NCBI GenBank assembly: GCA_002389385.1
Contig: DGOK01000107.1
Coordinates: 21,278 to 35,483 of the forward strand
Length of the DNA: 14,206 nucleotides
Origin: Rhodospirillaceae bacterium UBA4468
GTDB lineage: Bacteria; Pseudomonadota; Alphaproteobacteria; Rhodospirillales; Casp-alpha2
Direction of reading: 5' to 3'
Every line of letters begins with the position of its first letter. Position 1 is the first letter of the stretch. Under the pieces are notes generated by a model. The model had not been told where the DNA came from and did no database searches. It saw nothing but the letters and a program-made list of their open reading frames with translations. This document shows, one piece after another, positions 6,617 to 12,956 of this stretch. The position numbers were made by a program, and so were the translations under genes.

Positions 6617-7499
6617 TTGAAGCATCATTTTTCGCGATAGCATCCGAGAGACTCAGCAATTGCTTCGCTTCTTCGACATGAAGGTTCTCAATAAGCTTCC
6701 CATCGACGACGACAAGACCTTTGCCTGCCGCTGCTGCTTCGGCATGCGCATCAATGATTTTTTGCGCCCAAGCGACTTCATTCACTGACGGGGCGAAAAC
6801 CTCGTTTGCGGCTCCAATCGTTTTAGGATGAATAAGTGTTTTACCGTCCATGCCAAGGTCACGTCCCTGCTCGCATGAAGCACGGAAACCTTCATCATCT
6901 GTCAGATCAAGATGGACCCCATCTAGGATTGAAATTCCGGCCGCGCGGGCAGCAAGGATACAAGCCTCCAGCGAATACAGAAATGGCAATCGATCGGGAG
7001 TATGGCGGCACTTCAAGTCTTTCGCGAGATCAGACGTCCCCATGATAAAACACCCCACGCGAGGATGCGCAAATGCGATCTCTTTTGCGTTTAGGATAGC
7101 AAGCGGTGTTTCCATCATGCACCATATGGCCATCGTATCTGGCGCTCCTGCCTTCTCAATTAGATCGACTGCATGCAATACCATTTCCTTGGTTTCAACT
7201 TTTGGTAAAACCACGGCATGACAAGCCATGCTGGCAACAGCAGTAACGTCGTCATCTCCCCACTCGGTATCAAACGCGTTTGTTCGAACACCAATTTCTC
7301 GCGCTCCATAACCGCCCTGATCTAGAGCCGCTTTAATTTCTGCGCGCGCTTCAGCTTTTGCCTCAGGCGCAACAGAGTCTTCCATATCAAGTATAAGTCC
7401 ATCTGCTGGCAATGAGCGCCCCTTCTCAAGCGCACGAGCATTCGAGCCTGGCATATAAAGGACGGACCGACGTGGGCGGGTAGAAATATTGGAAGTCAA
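6606..7499 (-). CDS. HpcH/HpaI aldolase / CitE-type lyase, (3S)-malyl-CoA thioesterase-like
   Basis: A 297-residue TIM-barrel protein of the citrate lyase beta-subunit-like family. It resembles the malyl-CoA thioesterase (Mcl2) branch more than malyl-CoA lyase Mcl1: 'RRSVLYMPGSNARALEK', 'DTEWG', 'GTSDLAKDL', 'CEQGRDLGMDGKTLIHP' and 'GLVVVDGKLIENLH'. Metal and substrate residues expected for the fold are Asp38/Glu40/Asp41 (LDMEDS), Arg72, Glu130 (MMET) and Asp157 (TSDLA). The start is TTG at 7499, supported by AGGAG seven bases upstream. It precedes and overlaps the MaoC-type gene, a common pairing that points to C4/C5 acyl-CoA metabolism. The partner's nonsense codons raise the question whether the pair still works together. 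Confidence 0.88.
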   Translation of the reverse strand: MTSNISTRPRRSVLYMPGSNARALEKGRSLPADGLILDMEDSVAPEAKAEARAEIKAALDQGGYGAREIGVRTNAFDTEWGDDDVTAVASMACHAVVLPKVETKEMVLHAVDLIEKAGAPDTMAIWCMMETPLAILNAKEIAFAHPRVGCFIMGTSDLAKDLKCRHTPDRLPFLYSLEACILAARAAGISILDGVHLDLTDDEGFRASCEQGRDLGMDGKTLIHPKTIGAANEVFAPSVNEVAWAQKIIDAHAEAAAAGKGLVVVDGKLIENLHVEEAKQLLSLSDAIAKNDASNGE

Positions 7500-7576
7500 A
7501 AGCGTTCTCCTAAAAAAACATCATGGTGCAGCGCAATAAACTACAATTCGAGCACGGACTGTGGCAAGCTTGAGAC

Positions 7577-8416
7577 ATGGACGTTCTTTCGTTTCAATCT
7601 CGAGTCGCTTGGGGATATGTCGGCAATGCAGTTGCCGTGCCTATGATCCAACATTTTGGCCTCAATGCCTGGCCAATAGATACTGTTGTTCTAAGTCATC
7701 ACCCGGGACATGGCCCAGTTGTTAGGCATACGCCCACAGCGAATGAAATTTTGAACCTATCTTCTCAGGTCCTTAGGCGGCTTCAGTTCCCAATGGCTGC
7801 CTTGATTGGATACCTTGGTAATGCTGAGCAAGGCGCGGCAATCAAAAAGGTATTAGATCAAAACCAAAAATCAGATAATATCATAACTGTCTATCTAGAC
7901 CCTGTCTTTGGTGACGATGCCGAAGGTATATATGTCGACAATGCCATTCTGACTTTTTTCCTCGACGTCGCCCTACCAATGGCGGATATTGTTATGCCCA
8001 ATTGCTTTGAACTTGCGCATCTCGCGGACTTACCAATTCACAACATTTCGGATGCTGTTAATGCGGCACGTATTATTATCGCACGCGGACCAAATCTTAT
8101 TTTAGCCTCTTCTATTCCGTCAGAAGGTCAATCAGTTTTAAATATACTCGTGACCCAAACACAAGCTTGGGCAATTAAAGTGCCACAAGTTCCACTTAAA
8201 GCGAAAGGGACTGGTGATATGCTCAGCGCAACATTCACGGCGTTGCATGCGGGTGGCACCCCTGCTATCGATGCTTTTCGGATTGCAGTATCGACAGTTC
8301 ATCATGCAGTTATTGACGCATCTAAGCGAGGTCTCATAGAATTAGACATTCCGCGTATACTTGCTCAAAATATGCAAAAGATAGATGATATGCGCATAGA
8401 TGAAATATATGTTTAG
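7577..8416 (+). CDS. pdxY: Pyridoxal kinase
   Basis: A 279-residue ribokinase-superfamily enzyme that phosphorylates pyridoxal (vitamin B6 salvage) with ATP. Motifs in order: 'LSFQSRVAWGYVGN' (substrate end, residues 4–17), 'HHPGHG' (41–46), 'GYLGNAEQG' (78–86), 'DPVFGD' (108–113, usually DPVMGD), 'PNCFEL' (141–146) and the anion hole 'KGTGDMLSATF' (210–220) with catalytic Asp214. Start ATG has only a weak upstream site. It is divergent from the CitE-type gene, with 77 bases between. The gene looks richer in A+T-ending codons than its neighbours, judged by eye. It ends in TAG, nine bases before the proposed response regulator start. Confidence 0.87.
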   Translation: MDVLSFQSRVAWGYVGNAVAVPMIQHFGLNAWPIDTVVLSHHPGHGPVVRHTPTANEILNLSSQVLRRLQFPMAALIGYLGNAEQGAAIKKVLDQNQKSDNIITVYLDPVFGDDAEGIYVDNAILTFFLDVALPMADIVMPNCFELAHLADLPIHNISDAVNAARIIIARGPNLILASSIPSEGQSVLNILVTQTQAWAIKVPQVPLKAKGTGDMLSATFTALHAGGTPAIDAFRIAVSTVHHAVIDASKRGLIELDIPRILAQNMQKIDDMRIDEIYV

Positions 8417-8425
8417 GGCCTTCTT

Positions 8426-9049
8426 TTGAGTGATTATCTAAAAGAACTTACGATCATGGTAGTGGACGATCAGTCGTTCATCACGTCCATGCTTCGCCAA
8501 ATCTTAAAAGTTCTGGGTGCTGAGAACATCTATACGTTTGCCAACGGGGAGAGTGCTTGGGAGTTTTTTCTCGATAAGTAAGTTGATTTGATTTTTACAG
8601 ACTGGCAGATGCAGCCTCTAACTGGTATTGAATTGACCAAGCGAATAAGGACAAGTCCCGACAGCACAAATGTGTTTGTACCTATCATCATGATCACCGC
8701 ATTCCGTGAACGTGAACATGTATTTAAAGCACGAGATGCTGGTGTTACTGAATACGTTGTAAAACCCGTATCGCCAAAATCACTTTTTAGCCGAATAGAC
8801 GCTGTGATTGAGAGGCCAAGGCAGTTCGTCCGCGTTGGCGAATTCTTTGGTCCTGACCGCAGGCGACAAAATAAAGGCTACTCCGGCGACGAACGTCGGG
8901 GCCAAGACAAACCTGATGAGAAAAGCCCTAGCGCAGACACTGCGGGAAAGCCGCGTGAAATGGGCCAGGACGAAATTAATACGACATTTAATCCCGACGA
9001 CAAACCTGAACCATCATCGTCGGGATCAAAAGATACTTCCGCAGATTAA
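8426..9049 (+). pseudogene. Single-domain response regulator with an in-frame TAA in the receiver domain
   Basis: The frame from TTG at 8426 to TAA at 9047–9049 gives a CheY-like receiver domain plus a charged, disordered-looking tail. Receiver landmarks: acidic pair Asp14–Asp15 (VVDDQS), phospho-acceptor Asp59 (FTDWQM), Thr91 (MITA) and Lys113 (VVKPVS), followed by 'RPRQFVRVGEFFGPDRRR'. Codon 52 is TAA (8579–8581), between helix 2 and strand 3, just before 'VDLIFTDW'. No frameshift is needed on either side. Upstream of the stop only about 51 residues without the phospho-acceptor would be made; a restart downstream lacks the acidic pair. Homologues have a variable residue at this spot. No kinase or output domain is nearby. 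It follows pdxY closely and ends tail to tail with asd, sharing four bases (9046–9049). Confidence 0.8.
8993..9024. terminator. Inverted repeat near the asd / response regulator junction
   Basis: CCCGACGA (8993–9000) and TCGTCGGG (9017–9024) form a perfect 8-bp stem with a 16-base loop inside the disordered tail coding region of the response regulator, about 25 bases past the asd stop on the minus strand. It could end asd transcription, but no T run follows on either strand. Confidence 0.25.
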
Positions 9050-10077
9050 GCAGCGTTTCCCATATATTGGCCAATAAGAGTTTCGGCTATTTGCACCGTG
9101 TTGAGCGCGGCACCTTTGCGCAGGTTGTCAGAAACAACCCACAGGCTCAGGCCGTTATCAACTGTCGGGTCAGAACGAATACGGCTGACGTATACATCAT
9201 CTTCACCAACACATTCTTTTGGTGTCACATAGCCGCCATCTTCGCGCTCATCGACCACGATAATACCTGGCGCTTTTTGAAGGGCAAGACGCGCCTGCTT
9301 TTCATCAATCGAATTTGCGAACTCAAGTGTGATAGATTCGCCATGACCAACGAACACAGGAACACGGACACAGGTCGCATGAACTTTGATGGAAGGGTCA
9401 AGAATTTTCTTGGTTTCCACAACCATCTTCCACTCTTCTTTCGTTGAACCATCATCCATGAATGAGTCAATATGCGGAATACAATTGAATGCAATCTGCT
9501 TCGTAAAGCTTTGGCGATGCTGCTCGGTTGGTTGATTGACGTAAATACCCTTCGTCTGATTAAACAACTCGTCCATAGCATCTTTGCCAAACCCTGAAAC
9601 AGACTGGTAAGTCGAGACAATGCAACGGGTAATTTTTGCAAGATCATGCAGTGGCTTCATTGCAACGACCATCTGAATAGTCGAGCAATTTGGGTTGGCA
9701 ATAATACCTTTCTTGGAGTACCCCGCGATGGCGCCTGGATTAACTTCCGGCACGACCAAAGGCACATCAGGGTCCATCCGCCAAAAGGATGTATTGTCGA
9801 TGACAACAGCGCCAGCAGCCGCAGCCCTTGGGCTGAACTCTGCAGAGACGGATGCACCAGGTGACGACAAGACAATGTCAGTACCTTTAAAATCGAAGGT
9901 CGCTAGATCTTGCACCGCAATGACTTCATCATCACCATAACTAATCTCACGGCCGACAGAACGGTGTGATGCCAGTGGCACAACCTCGTTTACTGGGAAG
10001 TGGCGTTCCGCCATGATCGATAGCAGCTCGCGACCGACATTACCCGTAGCACCTACAACAGCAACTTTGTAACCCAT
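9046..10077 (-). CDS. asd: Aspartate-semialdehyde dehydrogenase
   Basis: A 343-residue NADPH-dependent enzyme that reduces aspartyl phosphate to aspartate semialdehyde, the branch point to lysine/diaminopimelate, threonine, isoleucine and methionine. It shows the dinucleotide loop GATGNVG (residues 9–15), 'SSPGASVS' (71–78), the catalytic cysteine Cys131 in 'NPNCSTIQ', Arg238 and the catalytic His245 in 'CVRVPVFVGHGE'. The length is normal. ATG at 10077 has GGAG eight bases upstream. The gene follows the leucine operon on the same strand but is separated from leuB by a 436-base region with its own promoter candidates and an attenuator-like leader (see that entry), so it is probably controlled apart from leuB. 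Confidence 0.97.
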   Translation of the reverse strand: MGYKVAVVGATGNVGRELLSIMAERHFPVNEVVPLASHRSVGREISYGDDEVIAVQDLATFDFKGTDIVLSSPGASVSAEFSPRAAAAGAVVIDNTSFWRMDPDVPLVVPEVNPGAIAGYSKKGIIANPNCSTIQMVVAMKPLHDLAKITRCIVSTYQSVSGFGKDAMDELFNQTKGIYVNQPTEQHRQSFTKQIAFNCIPHIDSFMDDGSTKEEWKMVVETKKILDPSIKVHATCVRVPVFVGHGESITLEFANSIDEKQARLALQKAPGIIVVDEREDGGYVTPKECVGEDDVYVSRIRSDPTVDNGLSLWVVSDNLRKGAALNTVQIAETLIGQYMGNAA

Positions 10078-10093
10078 TTTTTCTTCTCCATTT

Positions 10094-10214
10094 CGGGCCT
10101 TTAAAAACCCGCAGCACCAACCAGAAACAACTTCGGCCCGCGAGCATTTCAGCGGGCCGTTTCATCAAAACACGAAAAAGCCGCCCGCTAGTGCAGGGTT
10201 TTGGTCTTTTTCGT
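10094..10214 (-). promoter_or_regulatory. Attenuator-like set of alternative RNA pairings ahead of asd
   Basis: On the minus-strand transcript, segment 1 ACGAAAAAG (10206–10214, inside the leader peptide frame at Thr-Lys-Lys) pairs with segment 2 CTTTTTCGT (10172–10180), 9 bp perfect. AGCGGGC at the leader stop codon (10183–10189) pairs with segment 3 GCCCGCT (10151–10157), 7 bp. Segment 3 CGGCCCGC (10152–10159) also pairs with segment 4 GCGGGCCG (10134–10141), 8 bp. Segment 4 can also pair with GGCCCG (10094–10099), close to the asd ribosome binding site. A ribosome stalled on the Thr/Lys codons would mask segment 1 and favour 2:3; one reaching the stop would mask segment 2 and favour 3:4. 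The tail after 3:4 is AAGTTGTTTC, a poor U tract, so control may be of transcription or of translation. Confidence 0.6.
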
Positions 10215-10235
10215 AATGGTCAGCGCAAAAAACAT
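10188..10235 (-). CDS. Thr/Lys-rich leader peptide upstream of asd
   Basis: A 15-codon frame, ATG at 10235 to TAG at 10188–10190, encodes MFFALTITKKTKTLH. Four threonine and three lysine codons plus one isoleucine fall within residues 6–13, all end products of the aspartate pathway that asd serves. GAGG lies eight bases before the ATG. The stop codon abuts the first of several mutually exclusive inverted repeats, as in thr, his and trp leader peptides of Proteobacteria. It is too short for conservation to be judged from one sequence, but the codon content, ribosome binding site, stop placement and downstream gene agree. The peptide itself is expected to have no function beyond ribosome stalling. 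Confidence 0.65.
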   Translation of the reverse strand: MFFALTITKKTKTLH

Positions 10236-10282
10236 TGGTATTTCCTCAAGGGTTCGGATTATTTCGACCGAATTCGCGCGGA

Positions 10283-10332
10283 CCATACCTCAATGTATTT
10301 TTTTTCGCAAGTATGATCAGCGCGTGATTATA
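10283..10332 (-). promoter_or_regulatory. Promoter candidates for the asd leader transcript
   Basis: Two minus-strand options upstream of the leader peptide. One pairs TTGCGA (10305–10310) with TATGGT (10283–10288), spacer 16. The other is a perfect -10 TATAAT (10327–10332) with a poor -35. Either would start transcription about 40–85 bases before the leader ATG and make asd independent of leuB. Only sequence pattern supports them. Confidence 0.35.
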
Positions 10333-10389
10333 AAACGAGATTGTTTTGATGAGCATTACCGGGGCTATACTCAGACCGCTGGTTTCAAT

Positions 10390-10410
10390 CTAGCCCGGTT
10401 TAAAGGCTAG
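10390..10410. repeat. Small hairpin in the leuB–asd gap
   Basis: CTAGCC and GGCTAG form a 6-bp stem with a 9-base loop, between the long inverted repeat after leuB and the asd promoter candidates. No T run follows. Role unknown. Confidence 0.25.
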
Positions 10411-10427
10411 CACGATGAGGCTTTCGC

Positions 10428-10468
10428 AGGATCGCCATGGGCCTCAATAGATTGGCCATGGCGATCCT
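10428..10468. terminator. Long inverted repeat after leuB, terminator-like
   Basis: AGGATCGCCATGG (10428–10440) and CCATGGCGATCCT (10456–10468) make a perfect 13-bp stem with a 15-base loop, 46 bases past the leuB stop. It is in the right place to end the leucine operon transcript. The T-rich tail (TATTATTTTT, 10476–10485) is on the plus-strand side, so as an intrinsic terminator it would work best for a plus-strand transcript. It may instead act as an mRNA-stabilising 3' hairpin for leuB. Confidence 0.5.
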
Positions 10469-10513
10469 AATTCCTATTATTTTTGCATTGATCTTCTAAA
10501 CAGATGCCAAAAA

Positions 10514-11620
10514 TTAAGCTGCGAGCTTATTCAACTCTTCGCAAACTTTCTCACCCATTTGCTGCGTTGAGACTAAAGTCATGCCATCCTGCATGATATC
10601 GCCTGTGCGATAGCCTACATCCAGAACATTCGCACACGCCTTTTCGACCATCGCTGCGTCGTCGCTCATATCAAAGGAATAGCGCAGGCACATCGCGAAC
10701 GATAATAATGTCGCAAGCGGGTTGGCTTTGCTCTCACCGGCGATGTCAGGTGCGGACCCATGCACGGGCTCATAAAGTGCACGGCGGCGGCCGCTTTCAT
10801 CTGCAGCACCCAAAGAGGCTGATGGCAGCATCCCGAGAGAACCCGTGAGCATGGCAGCACAATCTGAAAGCACATCACCAAAAAGATTATCCGTAACAAT
10901 CACATCGAATTGCTTTGGCGCACGAACAAGCTGCATGGCGCAGTTGTCAGCGTACATATGCTCAAGCTCAACTTCGGGATAATCTTTACCAACTTCGGTC
11001 GCAATCTTACGCCAGAATACGCCCGTTTCCATGACGTTGGCTTTTTCAACTGAATGAAGTTTTTTGCCACGCTTAATTGCGAGATCGAATGCTGCCCGGA
11101 CCACACGCTCAATTTCATCATGCGTATAAGCCGTAGTATCAACACAACGCTCTTGGCCTTCATAGGTTTGCATACCTTTAGGCTGACCAAAATATGTGCC
11201 TGATGTCAGTTCGCGAACAATCATAATATCAAGGCCCGACACCAACTCATTCTTCAGTGAAGAGGCTTCGGCAAGTGCAGGCATGCATGTCGCTGGACGT
11301 AAGTTCGCAAACAAGTCCATTTCTTTGCGAAGACGAAGCAGGCCTGCTTCTGGACGTGCATCACGGGCAACGTTGTCCCATTGCGGCCCACCAACGGCAC
11401 CAAGCATGACCGCATCAACGTTCATTGCCTTGTCCATGGTTTCATCAGCCAACGATGTTTTATGCACTTCATAAGCAGCGCCACCAACGAGATCGTCTTC
11501 TATGTCAAAAGACACGTGACGACGTGCGTCCATCCATTCAACGACTCTCCGGACTTCGCCCATGACCTCTGGACCAATACCGTCACCCGGTAACATAAGT
11601 AGTTTTTTGTTGGCGGCCAT
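10514..11620 (-). CDS. leuB: 3-isopropylmalate dehydrogenase
   Basis: A 368-residue NAD-dependent oxidative decarboxylase for the third specific step of leucine synthesis. Active-site residues line up with the Thermus enzyme: Arg98 and Arg108, Arg136 (RELTSG), Tyr143, Lys193 (VEKANV), Asp225 (YADNCAM), Asp249 and Asp253 (NLFGDVLSD). The substrate loop 'GAVGGPQWD' (74–82) and the NAD site 'YEPVHGSAPDIAG' (283–295) are present. ATG at 11620 has GAGGG upstream. It lies 35 bases after leuD and is the last gene of the leucine set; a 13-bp inverted repeat follows. Confidence 0.97.
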   Translation of the reverse strand: MAANKKLLMLPGDGIGPEVMGEVRRVVEWMDARRHVSFDIEDDLVGGAAYEVHKTSLADETMDKAMNVDAVMLGAVGGPQWDNVARDARPEAGLLRLRKEMDLFANLRPATCMPALAEASSLKNELVSGLDIMIVRELTSGTYFGQPKGMQTYEGQERCVDTTAYTHDEIERVVRAAFDLAIKRGKKLHSVEKANVMETGVFWRKIATEVGKDYPEVELEHMYADNCAMQLVRAPKQFDVIVTDNLFGDVLSDCAAMLTGSLGMLPSASLGAADESGRRRALYEPVHGSAPDIAGESKANPLATLLSFAMCLRYSFDMSDDAAMVEKACANVLDVGYRTGDIMQDGMTLVSTQQMGEKVCEELNKLAA

Positions 11621-11655
11621 TTTCTTCCCTCTTCTTTCTTCTTAACATTTAATCG

Positions 11656-12279
11656 TTACTGCGCAGCGTTGATTTTGTGCCAAGGTTGATCGCGGTCAAG
11701 ATCACCTTCAAATTTTTCAATCTTGTCATCGTTCATCATGGTCAGACCAATATCGTCCAAACCTTCAAGCAGACATTTCTTTTTGAATGGATCAATTTCG
11801 AAGCTCACTTTGCCACCATCTGGTCCCGTAATCGTCTGGCTCTCAAGATCAACAGTAAGGCGTGCATTTGCACCACGCTGAGCATCGTCCATGATTTTTT
11901 CCCAATCTTCTTTAGGAAGCGTGATTGGTAAAATACCATTCTTGAAGCAGTTGTTATAAAAGATGTCGGCGAAACTTGGCGCAATCACACATTTAATGCC
12001 GAAATCCAGGAGAGCCCAAGGTGCGTGCTCGCGCGATGAGCCGCAACCAAAGTTCTCATCTGCAACCATAATTTCTGCATCACGGTAAGCAGGCTGGTTG
12101 AGAACGAAATCTTCAACTTCGTTACCATCATCATCGAAACGCATTTCAAAAAACAGATTCTTTCCTAAGCCCGTGCGCGCAATTGTTTTAAGGAATTGCT
12201 TTGGGATGATCATGTCTGTGTCGACGTTGATCATATTAAGCGGCGCAGCGGCGCTGGTCAATTTATCGAATTTATCCAT
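11656..12279 (-). CDS. leuD: 3-isopropylmalate dehydratase small subunit
   Basis: A 207-residue subunit that joins LeuC to isomerise 2-isopropylmalate to 3-isopropylmalate. Family segments: 'NVDTDMIIPKQFLKTI' (18–33) and the swivel-domain loop 'ENFGCGSSREHAPWAL' (75–90), which contributes to substrate binding. Length is normal. ATG at 12279 has GAGGGA upstream, and the gap after the DUF1684 gene is 15 bases, so it belongs to the same operon. Confidence 0.96.
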   Translation of the reverse strand: MDKFDKLTSAAAPLNMINVDTDMIIPKQFLKTIARTGLGKNLFFEMRFDDDGNEVEDFVLNQPAYRDAEIMVADENFGCGSSREHAPWALLDFGIKCVIAPSFADIFYNNCFKNGILPITLPKEDWEKIMDDAQRGANARLTVDLESQTITGPDGGKVSFEIDPFKKKCLLEGLDDIGLTMMNDDKIEKFEGDLDRDQPWHKINAAQ

Positions 12280-12294
12280 AGTCTCTTTCCCTCT

Positions 12295-12942
12295 CTAAAC
12301 GTTCTCTCGAGTGTGTTTTTCGCCCGCCAAGACAGCCATTGGCAATCGATTTTTCTCAGTAGCTAACGGGCAAGACCTGCGTGGCGAATAGGCACACGAC
12401 GGGTTGTAAGTAAAATTAAAATCTAAAATCAGGCGACCATCTTCTGTATTTCCATGGTCTGCACCTTTAATACTATCGATCAAATATCGGCCGCCAGCGT
12501 ATGTTTCAATTTGATTGGTTGGATCCGCAAACGGCAAGAACAGTCCACCACCATATCCAGCGACCCAATAAATGGTCAGTTCACCACCTAGCGTCGATTT
12601 CAAACCACTTGTGACAAGTGCAGGCTCAATGACAAATTTATAATCATCAACCAACGAAATAACGACGGGCGAACGGTCATCAGGCTTTGTTGTATCAACG
12701 AGGAATCTCAAAGCTGGATCGTAGTCAAAATAATCAAGCTCAATAAATGTTGCTTGCTGATCACCACTCAAAGGAGACGCCGCATGGGTCTTCATCAAAT
12801 CATCGCGGATCGCGCGCCAACCTTGCCAAGCCTGCATGCCATGATTTGGAACCGACCGAACACCTGCGTACATCTCAGCAACACGTCGTCGCCAATCGGC
12901 GACGGCGCTCACATCAAATACATTGGCGGTCTGTCGGTCCAT
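12295..12942 (-). CDS. DUF1684 family protein inside the leucine operon
   Basis: A 215-residue protein of unknown function, recognised as DUF1684. The family shows an N-terminal 'DWRRRVAEMYAGVRS', an 'AWQGWRAIRDDLMKTHAASPL' helix, 'FDYDPALRF', and a C-terminal block with 'LDFNFTYNPSCAYSP' and 'CPLATEKNRLPMAVLAGE'. Two cysteines, 183 and 191, lie in that block. No signal peptide or membrane segment is evident. ATG at 12942 starts 14 bases after the leuC stop; a TTG one codon earlier is possible. The ribosome binding site is weak, so translation may be coupled to leuC. Position between leuC and leuD suggests co-expression, but a leucine-related role is only inferred. Confidence 0.82.
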   Translation of the reverse strand: MDRQTANVFDVSAVADWRRRVAEMYAGVRSVPNHGMQAWQGWRAIRDDLMKTHAASPLSGDQQATFIELDYFDYDPALRFLVDTTKPDDRSPVVISLVDDYKFVIEPALVTSGLKSTLGGELTIYWVAGYGGGLFLPFADPTNQIETYAGGRYLIDSIKGADHGNTEDGRLILDFNFTYNPSCAYSPRRSCPLATEKNRLPMAVLAGEKHTRENV

Positions 12943-12956
12943 CAAATGGCGCGAAT

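Noticed and set aside
11196..11593. Plus-strand frames opposite leuB
   Set aside because: Antisense to a clearly conserved enzyme, no ribosome binding sites or recognisable domains.
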